From Pseudomonas fluorescens (lineage in GTDB: Bacteria; Pseudomonadota; Gammaproteobacteria; Pseudomonadales; Pseudomonadaceae): a stretch of 64,000 nt of DNA. A model generated the notes under the pieces. The model was given only the letters and a program-made list of their open reading frames with translations, did not search any database and was not told where the DNA came from. Position numbers and translations under genes: made by a program. This document shows, one piece after another, positions 1-8,440 of the stretch. Every line of letters starts with the position of its first letter. Positions within the stretch are counted from its first letter, which is position 1. Location: contig NZ_CABVHJ010000012.1 in assembly GCF_902497745.1 (NCBI RefSeq), positions 157,471 through 221,470 of the forward strand, in the 5' to 3' direction.

Positions 1-85
1 CACTTTGGTTTACTGATGATTCGGTTGAAAGGGCCGATACAGCAGGGGATAGTGCGCGGCTGAAAAAGTGCTCAAGGAGCGGGAA

Positions 86-820
86 GTGACAGTGAAGTCT
101 GGCTGGGTCGGGTGTGCGGCATTGTGCGGGTGGTTACTGGCGGGGCAGGCATTTGCCGATTGCACACCGGCGCCAACGGCGCATGAGGTGGATTTTTCCC
201 TCTGTAAGGACTGGCCGGCGTATCCCGGGCTGGCGCTCACCGCGGTCGCCAATTTCTCGCCCGATCCGGTCTATGGCGCGGAGGGGACGGTGGGTCTCTA
301 CGATCTGCGTTTGTCCTTGGTGGCGAGCGCAGACTTGCAGCCGTTAGCGAGCATTTATCAGCCCTCCGCATTCTCTGTTGATGCCATCGCGCTGGACGAA
401 CTGAAATTCGATACCGCCCGCTATAAGCTCGCGCCGCAATTGCAGGCCTTTGGCGTGCGAGTACGGTTCAAAGGCTCTTCGCGCGTGAATCCTCTGGATC
501 AAACCTGGTTGTCGCTCTATGTGAAAGACGGCAACGTATTGCGTCCTGTCATGGATCGGCTGGTGGTTTATGAATATGGCGGGGAGTGGGATGGCAATTG
601 TGCGGGAGAGCGCTACGAGACTACGCGAACCGTGGCTCTGGCCAAGACCAGCAGCCATGGCTATGCCGACCTGATTATCAAAACGATCCGTAGCTCGACT
701 GTTGGCGAGGGCGAAGGCGAGGCGTGTGTATCCAATACCGTCACGCAAAAACCGGTATTGACGACACTTCGCTATGACGGCAAAAACTACGTAGTGCCTG
801 AAGATTTCAAAGGCCTCTAA
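86..820 (+). CDS. Secreted protein of unknown function, first of a tandem pair
   Basis: About 244 residues. A GTG at 86 is chosen because AAGGAG lies six bases upstream; an in-frame GTG at 68 lies before that ribosome site and is unlikely. The N-terminus is a signal peptide: a hydrophobic stretch ending in AGQAFA, then DC. I do not recognise the family. The next gene is a clear paralog: both share a CKxWPA motif near the mature N-terminus, a FDTARY(K/R)LA segment, a SLYV-type strand with LRPV, and HG(F/Y)ADLII before a Cys-containing C-terminus. Several conserved Cys suggest disulfides in the periplasm or outside the cell. The two genes are 29 bp apart and probably co-transcribed. Function unknown. 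Confidence 0.75.
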   Translation: MTVKSGWVGCAALCGWLLAGQAFADCTPAPTAHEVDFSLCKDWPAYPGLALTAVANFSPDPVYGAEGTVGLYDLRLSLVASADLQPLASIYQPSAFSVDAIALDELKFDTARYKLAPQLQAFGVRVRFKGSSRVNPLDQTWLSLYVKDGNVLRPVMDRLVVYEYGGEWDGNCAGERYETTRTVALAKTSSHGYADLIIKTIRSSTVGEGEGEACVSNTVTQKPVLTTLRYDGKNYVVPEDFKGL

Positions 821-849
821 GACCGATGTCTTTTACTCAAGGAAGAACA

Positions 850-1578
850 ATGATTTCGCGTTCCACAGTGCTGGGCTCTTTTATCGCGATGGGTCTTTTG
901 ACGATCACCGCTCAAGCCCAGGCCGCTTGCGAAGTGAAAAAATTCGATGGCCACTCCCTTTCGCGCTGCAAAGCGTGGCCGGCGTTCAACGATCAGTCGA
1001 TTGCGGCGAAGTCTTCATTTCTCTCGGATTCGGGCGACGATGAGATGGGCGTGTTCGATCTGGAACTGGCGCTCGTCAGTTCGACAAGCGGCAAGAGCCT
1101 CGCTACCTATGCAAAGCCGGGTGCCTACAATTCCGATGCCATTAGTTTCGACGATCTGACAATCGATACGGCCCGTTACCGATTGGCTGCTGATGTCCGT
1201 GCATTCGGTTTGCGTTCAAAATTCGCCAGTCACGGCTCCAGAGCCAATCCTTACGCAAAAACCGATTTGGCGTTGTATGTGCGGGAAGGCAACAAATTGC
1301 GCCCAGTGCTGGAAGGCTTAGTGATTCGCAAGGAATTTGGTGAAGGGACGGATGAGTGTGGCACCGAAGACACGCAAATCCGCAGGACTGTAGATATCGG
1401 CCCGACGAGCCACCATGGTTTTGCCGATTTGATCATCAGCTCGAGCGGTTCAGTTTACAAATCCTTCCTGTCGGGTAAGGAGTGCATCTCGAAAACGATC
1501 GACATGAAGAAAACTCGCGTCGTCCTGACCTACGACGGCCAGCAATACATCGTCCCCGAAGATCTCAGAGGTTACTGA
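850..1578 (+). CDS. Secreted protein of unknown function, second of a tandem pair
   Basis: 242 residues from ATG 850, preferred over ATG 826 because GGAAGA sits just upstream of 850 and the signal peptide (ending AQAQAA before CEV) then starts properly. It is a paralog of the gene at 86-820, sharing the CKAWPA, FDDLTIDTARYRLA, LRPVLEGLVI and HGFADLIIS segments and ending in a YIVPEDLRGY tail that matches YVVPEDFKGL. The pair looks like a local duplication. It is followed after 4 bp by fosA, so the three may share a transcript. Export to the periplasm or outside is inferred from the signal peptide. No function can be assigned. Confidence 0.75.
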   Translation: MISRSTVLGSFIAMGLLTITAQAQAACEVKKFDGHSLSRCKAWPAFNDQSIAAKSSFLSDSGDDEMGVFDLELALVSSTSGKSLATYAKPGAYNSDAISFDDLTIDTARYRLAADVRAFGLRSKFASHGSRANPYAKTDLALYVREGNKLRPVLEGLVIRKEFGEGTDECGTEDTQIRRTVDIGPTSHHGFADLIISSSGSVYKSFLSGKECISKTIDMKKTRVVLTYDGQQYIVPEDLRGY

Positions 1579-1582
1579 CCCG

Positions 1583-1999
1583 ATGCTTACCGGCCTCAAC
1601 CACCTGACCCTCGCGGTCAGCGATTTGCACCGCAGCCTGGCGTTCTATCGCGATGTGTTGCAGCTGCGCGTCGAAGCCACGTGGGACGCCGGTGCCTATC
1701 TGTCGCTGCCCGGGCTGTGGTTGTGTTTGTCGCTTGATTCAACGCGCTCAAGCGAACCGTGCGCCGATTACACCCATTACGCTTTCAGTCTCAATGCAGC
1801 CGATTTCTCAACATTCGTAGCAAAGCTAAAAGCGGTGAACGTGCAGGAGTGGCGCGACAACCGCAGCGAAGGTGCGTCGTTCTATTTTCTCGATCCAGAC
1901 GGCCACAAGCTGGAAATTCACGTCGGCGATCTCGCATCACGACTGGCAGCGTGTCGGCAAAAACCGTACGCCGGCATGCGTTTTTACGACGAGTCATGA
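1583..1999 (+). CDS. fosA: FosA-type fosfomycin thiol transferase
   Basis: 138 residues, the normal length for FosA. It belongs to the vicinal-oxygen-chelate superfamily: paired beta-alpha-beta-beta-beta modules bind Mn2+ and K+, and the enzyme adds glutathione to the epoxide of fosfomycin in the cytoplasm. The metal ligands are present as H7 (in GLNHLTLAV), H65 (in YTHYAFSL) and E111 (in GHKLEIHVG). The segment WRDNRSEGASFYF matches the K+-binding and substrate loop. Chromosomal fosA is common in Pseudomonas and gives intrinsic tolerance; nothing suggests recent acquisition. Glyoxalase or bleomycin-resistance relatives are the alternative, but motif order and length favour FosA. Confidence 0.9.
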   Translation: MLTGLNHLTLAVSDLHRSLAFYRDVLQLRVEATWDAGAYLSLPGLWLCLSLDSTRSSEPCADYTHYAFSLNAADFSTFVAKLKAVNVQEWRDNRSEGASFYFLDPDGHKLEIHVGDLASRLAACRQKPYAGMRFYDES

Positions 2000-2059
2000 T
2001 CAGACACATTTGTCTGTTATAGACTGGCCGCCACGTGTTCTGGCGCTTGCAGGTTTTCC

Positions 2060-2698
2060 ATGACTCCATCGTTGCTAATGGCCGTGCTGGCCTCGGGTTT
2101 CATTTATGGCATTACGCCCGGGCCGGGTGTGCTGGCGGTGTTCGGCATCGGTGCAGCCCACGGGCGACGGGCCGGGGCGGGGTTTCTTTGCGGGCACCTG
2201 CTCGGTGATGTGGTCTGGTGCAGCACAGCGCTGATTGCGATTGTCGGCGCCCGGGAAATCGGCAGCACCGCGTTTGATGTGCTCGGTGTGCTCAGCGGTT
2301 TGTACCTGTTCTGGCTCGGCTGGCGCGCGGTGCGGGCCCAGCGTCGCAACGGCGACGAACCGCAAGGTGCGGCGCGCAAGCCGTTCTGGCACGGCATTCT
2401 GTTTGGTTTGACCAATCCCAAGGCCTATCCGGTGGCGGTCGCGACCTTCACCGCGCTGTTGTCGAGCCGCGCCGAACTGCTCAACTGGTCGATGCTGCCG
2501 GCGTTGATTGCCCTGAGTTTCCTCGGCGGCTTGTTGGCCTACGCTATTCTGATTGGCGTGGTTGGCGCGCAGCGGGTACGCATGCTGTATCAGCGTCATG
2601 AGTTGCTTATCACCCGCTTGTGCGGCGTGATGTTTATAGGTTTTGCCATCAACGCGCTGATGCATGCGCTGCCGGGGCTGATGCCGAACAAGGCTTGA
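2060..2698 (+). CDS. LysE/RhtB-family amino-acid exporter
   Basis: 212 residues with about six hydrophobic segments. The N-terminus carries the family signature TPGPGVLAVFGIGAAHGRRAG, followed by a membrane helix containing HLLGDVVWC, and a later GLTNPKA(Y) motif. These are hallmarks of the LysE/RhtB superfamily, inner-membrane exporters of amino acids or derivatives. The substrate cannot be read from sequence. It lies 60 bp after fosA, on the same strand but probably separately expressed. Confidence 0.85.
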   Translation: MTPSLLMAVLASGFIYGITPGPGVLAVFGIGAAHGRRAGAGFLCGHLLGDVVWCSTALIAIVGAREIGSTAFDVLGVLSGLYLFWLGWRAVRAQRRNGDEPQGAARKPFWHGILFGLTNPKAYPVAVATFTALLSSRAELLNWSMLPALIALSFLGGLLAYAILIGVVGAQRVRMLYQRHELLITRLCGVMFIGFAINALMHALPGLMPNKA

Positions 2699-2858
2699 AG
2701 GTGTGTGCAGGGATGCGCAATCAAGAGGCTAGAAATGTTTGATTAAGGGCCGCCGTTCGTCGCAGCGACTGCAACTTTTCTAAACCTTTGCCGGCCAGGA
2801 AATTCTCAATCTAGGCGGGCACCTGCTCGCCACGATCATTACCAAGAGGTAGAGAATC

Positions 2859-3014
2859 ATGCCTAATTCAAGAAACTCGAACTCGGGAAACTTCGCCAAC
2901 GATCGAACCAAGGCCTCTGAAGCAGGTCGCAAAGGTGGGAAAACCACCACAACGACCGTCGACAAAGAGCCAAAACCAGACATGGGCCGCAAGCCCGCTC
3001 AGAAATCGAAGTAG
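2859..3014 (+). CDS. KGG-repeat stress-induced small protein
   Basis: 51 residues, hydrophilic and rich in Lys, Ser, Asn and Thr. It contains one clear KGG motif in KASEAGRKGGKT, as in the YciG/ConJ family of small stress-induced proteins (usually 50-70 residues and RpoS-linked in enterics). The start at 2859 is supported by AGAGGTAGAG a few bases upstream. The C-terminal part (KPDMGRKPAQKSK) is disordered and basic. The gene precedes a DUF4142 protein, a stress-type pairing common in Pseudomonas. Molecular function is unknown. Confidence 0.75.
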   Translation: MPNSRNSNSGNFANDRTKASEAGRKGGKTTTTTVDKEPKPDMGRKPAQKSK

Positions 3015-3090
3015 TCGGTGAAGGTAGTTTTGATTGAGAGGCGGGGGCGTAAGCTCCCGCTTGAATTTCGCAAGTAAGGAGGGCGCGACC

Positions 3091-3594
3091 ATGAGCCGGA
3101 TGGCCACCCGTATACGCACCATGAGTTTTGCATCGCTGTTGGGCCTGTGTGCCAGCAGTGCTTTTGCCCAGTCGCCCGCCGATTTCATCAACGATGCCTC
3201 CGCCAAAGGAATGGCCGACATCGAAGCCAGTCGTCTGGCCCACAGCAAAGCCGAATCGAAAGAGGTCAAGGACTACACCATCGTCGTCATCAATGACCGC
3301 ACCACGGCGAACCAGCACCTGGCGAAGATCGCCAAGAAACTCGACCTGCCGGTCGCGCCCCGTGAGGAGCTGGCCGACAAGGCCAAAGAGTTGATGCCGC
3401 CAGTGAGCGATGGCGCCTCCTTCGATCAGGCCTACGCCGCCAGTCAAGTCAAAGCCACTGAAGAGGCCATCGAGCAGATTCAGCAGCAAGCGCAGACCAC
3501 CGACGTGCCGGAGATTAAAGCGTTTGCCGACGAGACATTGCCGAAACTGCAAAGCCATCTGGAGAAGGCTCGCGCGCTGCAGGCTAGCCGCTAA
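3091..3594 (+). CDS. DUF4142 domain periplasmic protein
   Basis: 167 residues from ATG 3091, which has an excellent TAAGGAGG eight bases upstream; the longer frame back to 3034 lacks such a site. Residues 1-25 form a signal peptide (ASSAFAQ cleavage region). The rest is a predicted alpha-helical ferritin-like bundle of the DUF4142 type: FINDASAKGMADIEASRLA begins the domain, followed by VKDYTIVVINDRTTAN and LEKARALQ at the end. Family members are secreted or periplasmic and of unknown biochemistry. A REP-type palindrome follows the stop directly. Confidence 0.8.
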   Translation: MSRMATRIRTMSFASLLGLCASSAFAQSPADFINDASAKGMADIEASRLAHSKAESKEVKDYTIVVINDRTTANQHLAKIAKKLDLPVAPREELADKAKELMPPVSDGASFDQAYAASQVKATEEAIEQIQQQAQTTDVPEIKAFADETLPKLQSHLEKARALQASR

Positions 3595-3600
3595 TCAGGA

Positions 3601-3672
3601 TCAAAAGATCGCAGCCTTCGGCAGCTCCTACACCTGTTTATGTAGGAGCTGCCGAAGGCTGCGATCTTTTGA
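3601..3672. repeat. Perfect 32-bp inverted repeat (intergenic Pseudomonas palindrome)
   Basis: Positions 3601-3632 are the exact reverse complement of 3641-3672, with an 8-bp loop. The core GATCGCAGCCTTCGGCAGC is a well-known dispersed intergenic sequence of the P. fluorescens group. It sits between convergent genes (DUF4142 and the iron permease), where it may also act as a bidirectional terminator. Confidence 0.85.
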
Positions 3673-3681
3673 TTTAAACCC

Positions 3682-4092
3682 TCAGCACTCATTCAAATCC
3701 TGCTTCGACTTGCTCTTCTCGCCCAACCCCTCAAGATTAAAAACCTCACCCTCGCCCAACGAACGGTAGTGCCTGCGCAACGCCTCCAACTGCTCCAAAT
3801 CAAGCGCCTCCAGCCCAAGCATCGCGTTCTGCGCCTCTTTGGTCACCAACAGCAATTCATCGATCTTCAAGTGGAGAATGTCGGTGTCGCGGTTCTGTGT
3901 GTTCTGAATCAGGAACACCATCAGGAAGGTGATGATGGTGGTCGAGGTGTTGATGATCAGTTGCCAAGTGTCGTTGTAATCAAAGATCGGCCCGCTCAAC
4001 CCCCACAACCCGATCAGGATCAACGCGCCCATGAAGGTCTTCGGACTACCGGCCCACAGCGCGAGCTTCTGGGAGATTTTTGCGAATTTCAT
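3682..4092 (-). CDS. Low-affinity iron permease family protein
   Basis: 136 residues. Two membrane helices are visible, at about 18-36 (FMGALILIGLWGLSGPIF) and 48-66 (TSTTIITFLMVFLIQ). They are followed by NTQNRDTDILHLKIDELL, the signature of the PF04120 low-affinity iron permease family, named after yeast Fet4. The bacterial short form has only this core, so metal transport by it is unproven. The C-terminal 35 residues are a charged helix (LEQLEALRRHYRSLGEG). It stands alone on the minus strand. Confidence 0.8.
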   Translation of the reverse strand: MKFAKISQKLALWAGSPKTFMGALILIGLWGLSGPIFDYNDTWQLIINTSTTIITFLMVFLIQNTQNRDTDILHLKIDELLLVTKEAQNAMLGLEALDLEQLEALRRHYRSLGEGEVFNLEGLGEKSKSKQDLNEC

Positions 4093-4257
4093 AGCGGTGT
4101 TCCTTAATGGGAAGAGTCTTGAAATTCAGACAGCTGCGGCTGGTGGAAAATTCTAATTACAAATCCACCCACGTCACCGGACGTTGGTAGGGCAGGCAGG
4201 CGCGCTAGATCGCGGTATCGTGTCGAACCGCTGGAATGCCCCCGACAGGAGAACGCA

Positions 4258-5028
4258 ATGAGTTGGTCCGCCAAACAATACGTCACTTTCGAAGATGAAC
4301 GCACCCGCCCGGCCCGCGATCTGCTGGCGGCGATTCCCACGCCAGAAGCGCGGACAGTGGTCGATCTCGGTTGTGGTCCCGGCAACTCGACTGAGTTGCT
4401 GGTGCAGCGTTTTCCGGGGGCGAAGGTCAGCGGGCTGGATAGCTCGGCAGACATGATCGACGCGGCTCGCAAGCGCTTGCCGGATTTGCGCTTCGATGTA
4501 GCCGAGATTGATAAATGGGTCGATGCCGGGCCGTTTGATGTGATCTTCGCTAATGCCGTGTTGCAGTGGGTGCCGGATCACGCGATGTTGTTGCCGGCGT
4601 TGGCCAGCAAGTTGTCGGCCGGTGGCAGCCTGGCGATCCAGATGCCGGACAACCTCAATGAACCCTCACACCGCTTGATGCGTGAAGTCGCCGCGGAGGG
4701 TCCGTGGGCGAGCAAGCTTTCAAGCGCTGCGGGGCAACGTACCGACATGGCGAGCGCCAGTGATTATTTCTCGATGCTGCGGCCACACTGTGCGCGGGTC
4801 GATGTGTGGCGCACGACCTATCACCATCAGCTGTCAGGCGGGGCGGCGGGGGTGGTGGAGTGGTTCAAGGGGAGCGGGTTGATTCCGTTTTTGAGTCCGC
4901 TGACCGAGGCGGAAAAGGCGCAGTACCTGGAGCAGTATCTGGCGGAGGTTGAGAAGGCTTATCCGGCATTGGCGGATGGCTCGGTGCTGTTGCCATTTCC
5001 ACGGTTATTGATCGTCGCGACGCGCTGA
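4258..5028 (+). CDS. tam: Trans-aconitate 2-methyltransferase
   Basis: 256 residues, the usual length for Tam. The class I SAM-binding motif is VVDLGCGPGNSTELL near residue 36; further family landmarks are GLDSSADMIDAARKRLP, the FANAVLQWVPDH segment and IQMPDNLNEPSHRLMREVA. Tam methylates trans-aconitate, a spontaneous isomer of cis-aconitate that inhibits aconitase, and so detoxifies it in the cytoplasm. The start ATG 4258 follows ACAGGAGAACGCA. No operon partners are seen. Confidence 0.92.
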   Translation: MSWSAKQYVTFEDERTRPARDLLAAIPTPEARTVVDLGCGPGNSTELLVQRFPGAKVSGLDSSADMIDAARKRLPDLRFDVAEIDKWVDAGPFDVIFANAVLQWVPDHAMLLPALASKLSAGGSLAIQMPDNLNEPSHRLMREVAAEGPWASKLSSAAGQRTDMASASDYFSMLRPHCARVDVWRTTYHHQLSGGAAGVVEWFKGSGLIPFLSPLTEAEKAQYLEQYLAEVEKAYPALADGSVLLPFPRLLIVATR

Positions 5029-5096
5029 AATAAATTGGGCCTGTTTTTCGGCTGGAGATTTTTGGTGCGCTTTCGGACGGACCCCTCATCGGAACG

Positions 5097-5250
5097 CCGC
5101 CCGCCCAGCCCTCTCCCGAGGGAGAGGGAGCCGACCGGTGTTGTATCCGGACCCGGAGTTCGGCTCGATATTTCAGGTCGGCGTAACCCTGGAGAACAAC
5201 TCGGTCAGTCCCCTCTACCTCTGGGAGAGGGTTAGGGTGAGGGCTTATCA
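5097..5250. repeat. Intergenic GGGAGAGGG-type repeat
   Basis: The gap between the convergent tam and methyltransferase genes holds a hairpin CCCTCTCCC/GGGAGAGGG (about 5107-5127), then a GGCTCG...GGTCAGTCCCCTCT segment ending in GGGAGAGGGTTAGGGTGAGGG. The same layout recurs at 14.6-14.96 kb. It is a dispersed non-coding repeat. Confidence 0.6.
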
Positions 5251-5264
5251 AGCTGCAAACCCGC

Positions 5265-5993
5265 TCAACGCTGCACCGCCACCAACATCATCATTGGCCG
5301 CTCCCGCTCTTCCGCCAGCGCCGGTTGCGCCGCCACTTCAGCATCGCTCGGCCCCCATTCATTGACATGTCGAATCGTGAACCCCGCATCGATCAGCGAA
5401 TTGAGCAATGTCCCGACCGTACGATGCTGCTTGATCACGCCCTCGGCCAACCAGTTCGTAACCCGCTCACCCTCCAACTGATAGCTATCCAGCGGCCAAC
5501 GCTTGTTACCTTCGCTATCTACCAACCAGCCCGGATTACGCGGCGCCATAAAGATTGGATGCTCAATGGAAAACACAAAGTGCGAACCCGGTTTCAGTGC
5601 CGCGTACAGGTGCGCAAACAGCCCCGGCAGATCCTTGATGTAATGCAGTGCCAACGAGCTGTAAGCCAGATCGAAACTGCAAGCGGGCAAGTCGAGCTGT
5701 TCCAGATCGGCGCGCTCATAACGAATGTTCGCCGCCGTCGTGGTTACTCGCGCCCGCTCCAGCATCTTCTCCGAGACATCCAGCCCCAAGACACTGGCCG
5801 CGCCATTTTCAATGGCCCAACGGCTGAACCAGCCATAACCGCAGCCCAGATCCACCACGTTCAGGCCGTGCATGGATGGCAACAGCGCCTTGAGCGCCGG
5901 CCACTCCGGCGCCGCGTCGAGGCCGCCGATGGAGCGGTTCATCTGGCTGTAGCCCTGGAAAAACTCGGGATCGTCGTAAATGTTTTGCGTCAT
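5265..5993 (-). CDS. Class I SAM-dependent methyltransferase
   Basis: 242 residues. The SAM motif VVDLGCGYGWFSRWA is near residue 47, followed by LGLDVSEKMLERAR and, at motif II, FDLAYSSLALHYIKD. A family-typical SIEHPIFMA segment follows. The set resembles UbiE/BioC-like small-molecule methyltransferases of the Methyltransf_11/25 type found in many Pseudomonas; the substrate cannot be determined. It is transcribed toward tam, with the repeat at 5097-5250 between them. Confidence 0.8.
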   Translation of the reverse strand: MTQNIYDDPEFFQGYSQMNRSIGGLDAAPEWPALKALLPSMHGLNVVDLGCGYGWFSRWAIENGAASVLGLDVSEKMLERARVTTTAANIRYERADLEQLDLPACSFDLAYSSLALHYIKDLPGLFAHLYAALKPGSHFVFSIEHPIFMAPRNPGWLVDSEGNKRWPLDSYQLEGERVTNWLAEGVIKQHRTVGTLLNSLIDAGFTIRHVNEWGPSDAEVAAQPALAEERERPMMMLVAVQR

Positions 5994-6338
5994 GGTGAGG
6001 TGCTCTATTGAGTTCGATCGTCAGCGGCGAAGTGGCCGCGATTGAAATCCCTCGAAAGTGATGGCGCGTATTCGTCGATGGCCGCGCAGGGGGAGGGTGG
6101 TGGTCGATGGGGAAATGCTAGTCGGTCGGGCGGGAGGTGAAAACCGGTGGAGTGTTGTGGATCTGTAATGTCGGGGAAATCGCTATGTTTTATCGCCACG
6201 TAAACGTCTTGCGAGTGAAGTGTTTAAAGACGTGCAGTGTTACGTCCTGAAGCCTACAAATCCTTGCGCCGTTGCCTACCGCTACGCCAGAATCCGCCGG
6301 CTTGTGCGCTTTAGGGGCGGTCGGTAACTTGGTTCGCG
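5994..6338. other. Intergenic stretch without a recognised gene
   Basis: Short open frames here (for example 6005-6199 on the minus strand) lack ribosome sites and recognisable domains. The stretch should hold the promoter of the methyltransferase at 5265-5993 and, toward its right end, the promoter of the structured transcript that begins near 6339. I see nothing else. Confidence 0.5.
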
Positions 6339-6565
6339 TCACTGATTTCCAGTGATCGGGTTTAGTAGCCCGGCATCCTCAATCTGAATAGCTGCATGAG
6401 TACCACTCAGTCAGGCAAATGCTTGCACCTGATGGTGGCTGTGCGCATGGCGCCCTCGGGTGCGCCGGATTTGGATTGGGGTCCGGTCTACTAACTTGCG
6501 CACAGCTGCCACCCATCCGTTTAGTAGCGAGATCGGTTGCGGCCTTACTAAAAGGTCTCAGTCCA
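6339..6565 (+). ncRNA. Structured leader of the DUF3077/DUF6124-type gene
   Basis: About 225 nt directly upstream of the ATG at 6566 fold into several helices. TCACTG/CAGTGA brackets 6339-6355. CGGG-TTTAGTAG-CCCG forms a hairpin at 6357-6372. TCAGG/CCTGA occurs near 6411-6433. GGTGGCTGTGCGCA (6434-6447) pairs over distance with TGCGCACAGCTGCCACC (6497-6513), enclosing GGCGC...GCGCC (6449-6466). TTTAGTAG occurs twice (6361, 6520), with the complementary CTACTAA at 6488. This resembles a cis-regulatory RNA or attenuator. The longer in-frame reading back to 6419 is judged to be a by-product of it. Confidence 0.55.
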
Positions 6566-6928
6566 ATGTTCAAAGTAACGCCAAATCCGCCGGAAACCGA
6601 TCCGGCATCCCCCTACGAATCACCCAACTCAAAGAAATTCCACGAAGCCGCCGAACGCGCCCTCGACCACTATCTCAGCCCCACGGCCAGAATCATGGGT
6701 TCCACCCACGAACCCGAACCGATGTACCTCGCCAACCCGAAATACGACACCGAATCCCTGTTGGCCAACGCCAGCGAAACCCTCGGCTCGGCCACCACCC
6801 TGCTCAACAACTTCGCCGCACAACTCGACACCTCGCACCGCAAGACCGCGCTTGGCATTGCGCAGATTGTCATGTTGAGTGAGTTGGCGGTGAATAAGGC
6901 GCTGGATAACGTGGTGCCGGCGGGCTAA
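6566..6928 (+). CDS. DUF3077/DUF6124-type small protein
   Basis: 120 residues, start ATG 6566 (MFKVTPNPPETDP). The N-terminal third is Pro/Ser-rich and disordered; the rest is helical, with a typical RALDHYL segment, then TESLLANASETLGSATTLL and a final IAQIVMLSELAVNKALD helix. This layout is that of the small DUF3077/DUF6124 proteins that occur in several copies in P. fluorescens-group genomes; their function is not known. It follows a long structured leader and ends in a strong terminator, so it is a single-gene unit. The longer frame starting at 6419 would translate the leader and is not favoured. Confidence 0.7.
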   Translation: MFKVTPNPPETDPASPYESPNSKKFHEAAERALDHYLSPTARIMGSTHEPEPMYLANPKYDTESLLANASETLGSATTLLNNFAAQLDTSHRKTALGIAQIVMLSELAVNKALDNVVPAG

Positions 6929-6961
6929 TCACGAGTTCTCTCATAATTGGCGGTCACAAAA

Positions 6962-6987
6962 AACCGGTCGAAGACCGGTTTTTTTGT
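6962..6987 (+). terminator. Rho-independent terminator
   Basis: AACCGGTC-GAA-GACCGGTT followed by seven T, 33 bp after the stop of the gene at 6566-6928. Confidence 0.85.
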
Positions 6988-7155
6988 TGCCCAATTTACA
7001 GGCGTTTTTCTACCAGTTAATTAACGGGCGCAAAATTTCTTAAGGCGCTCGCAGCCATCAATTGGGCATGGGTGCCATCGAACCAGATGAAGCAAAGCTT
7101 CGGCTTTTAATCGATCGCAGGAATGATTCGATATTTACGAATCCCCGCATCCAGG

Positions 7156-8409
7156 TTAGGCAGTCGAGTTTAATAACCCGATAAATTTTCGACTGGGAGT
7201 CCAGTTCAAGGCGCTGACTATAAGTAGCAGAAGCAAGCCTGAGTAAACCCAGTAAACCCCGATCTGATCGTACGCCCAGCCAGCAAGTAATATTCCCGTC
7301 AAACCGGTAAAACGGCTTGTGAAATCAATAGCCCCATACCAACTTCCGATAATGTTTTTAGGGACTGACAGCTGTATAGCGCTGGCGGTGGTACGAAAAT
7401 ACATCGTTGCTCCAAATTGAAAAGCGAACATACCAGCCCCTACCAGAATTGCGTTGCCTCTGATGAGTAGTGTTGTTATTACCCCGGCTAGCATCACGAA
7501 ATGCGCGATAAATATAATCATCTGGAGGAAATTTCCCCCGCCATATCTTTTTGTGGTAAAGCCTCCCAAGACTGCCCCTGCTGCGCCAATGCTGTAAAGA
7601 TAGCCAGTCTGATCAGGCGTAAATTCGTGGAAGTCGCGTAGGAGCGGAATCCACAGAAGCGCCAGGACACTTATAACTAACACGCACGCCGAGTAGGATC
7701 CAAGAAACGCGCGCCATTGCCGTGCCCGGAGTAGCGCTACTGTAGTACGGGACGCGCCGGTAATACTTTCTTGAAAGCGCTGCTTGAAGGATGAATGCTC
7801 GGGTTCAGCGCCTTCTAGCGGTCGAGATTGGTATTTAGAGACTAAGCTTAATGCCAACAGCAGGGCGACCAACATGAACGCGACCGATACTGTAAGTGAT
7901 CTAGACAGGCCGATCTGTAGAATAGCAATTGCACCGATTGCCGGCCCAACAGACCGTGCAACGCCATTCATTGTCGCCAAAAAACCATTGATGCGGGGTA
8001 TCTCTTCGCGCTCGAATAAAAAAGGCACCAGGGCAAACATTATCAGCCTGGAATACTGGTGTATCAGATCTACCAGAAATGCGAAGGTCCATACCCAAGC
8101 GACAGTGTTGGTATGGAAAGACAAAATGATTGTTGCTGCTGCAAATACAATGATGTTGATAGTCTGAGTGACGATGAATAATTTCCACTTGTTGAAGCGG
8201 TCAATGAATCCTGCACCCAGTAGTGTTACCAATAGTTCTGCAATATACCCAACCGCATAGGTGGTTGTAGCAGCTGAGGTAGTGCCTGTTATCGAATAGG
8301 CGAGATTCGCGAATACCAGATCGTAAACTGCTTCGGAGAGCGCAATAAATACGCCCACCGAAGCGAAGATATACATTTTTGAGTTGCTGGGGTTTAGGTA
8401 GGTGCGCAC
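7156..8409 (-). CDS. MFS transporter of the cupin/small-protein cassette
   Basis: About 417 residues with 10-12 hydrophobic helices; GFIDRFNKWKLFI is the loop 2-3 motif of the major facilitator superfamily (in the place of GxxxDRxGRR), and GGFTTKRYGGG is the equivalent loop in the second half. It looks like an MFS efflux protein of the MFS_1/MFS_3 type. The GTG start at 8409 has no clear ribosome site; ATG 8376 is an alternative. It lies 31 bp after the 90-residue gene and is probably translated from the same message. The DNA is visibly more AT-rich than the flanks. Context suggests export of a product related to the two genes before it; the substrate is unknown. Confidence 0.75.
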   Translation of the reverse strand: MRTYLNPSNSKMYIFASVGVFIALSEAVYDLVFANLAYSITGTTSAATTTYAVGYIAELLVTLLGAGFIDRFNKWKLFIVTQTINIIVFAAATIILSFHTNTVAWVWTFAFLVDLIHQYSRLIMFALVPFLFEREEIPRINGFLATMNGVARSVGPAIGAIAILQIGLSRSLTVSVAFMLVALLLALSLVSKYQSRPLEGAEPEHSSFKQRFQESITGASRTTVALLRARQWRAFLGSYSACVLVISVLALLWIPLLRDFHEFTPDQTGYLYSIGAAGAVLGGFTTKRYGGGNFLQMIIFIAHFVMLAGVITTLLIRGNAILVGAGMFAFQFGATMYFRTTASAIQLSVPKNIIGSWYGAIDFTSRFTGLTGILLAGWAYDQIGVYWVYSGLLLLLIVSALNWTPSRKFIGLLNSTA

Positions 8410-8440
8410 GACTGTTTATCCGGTCACGTAAATATTTTTG

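Noticed and set aside
6419..6565. N-terminal extension of the DUF3077/DUF6124-type protein
   Set aside because: The extension would translate the structured leader; the family-like protein begins at ATG 6566.
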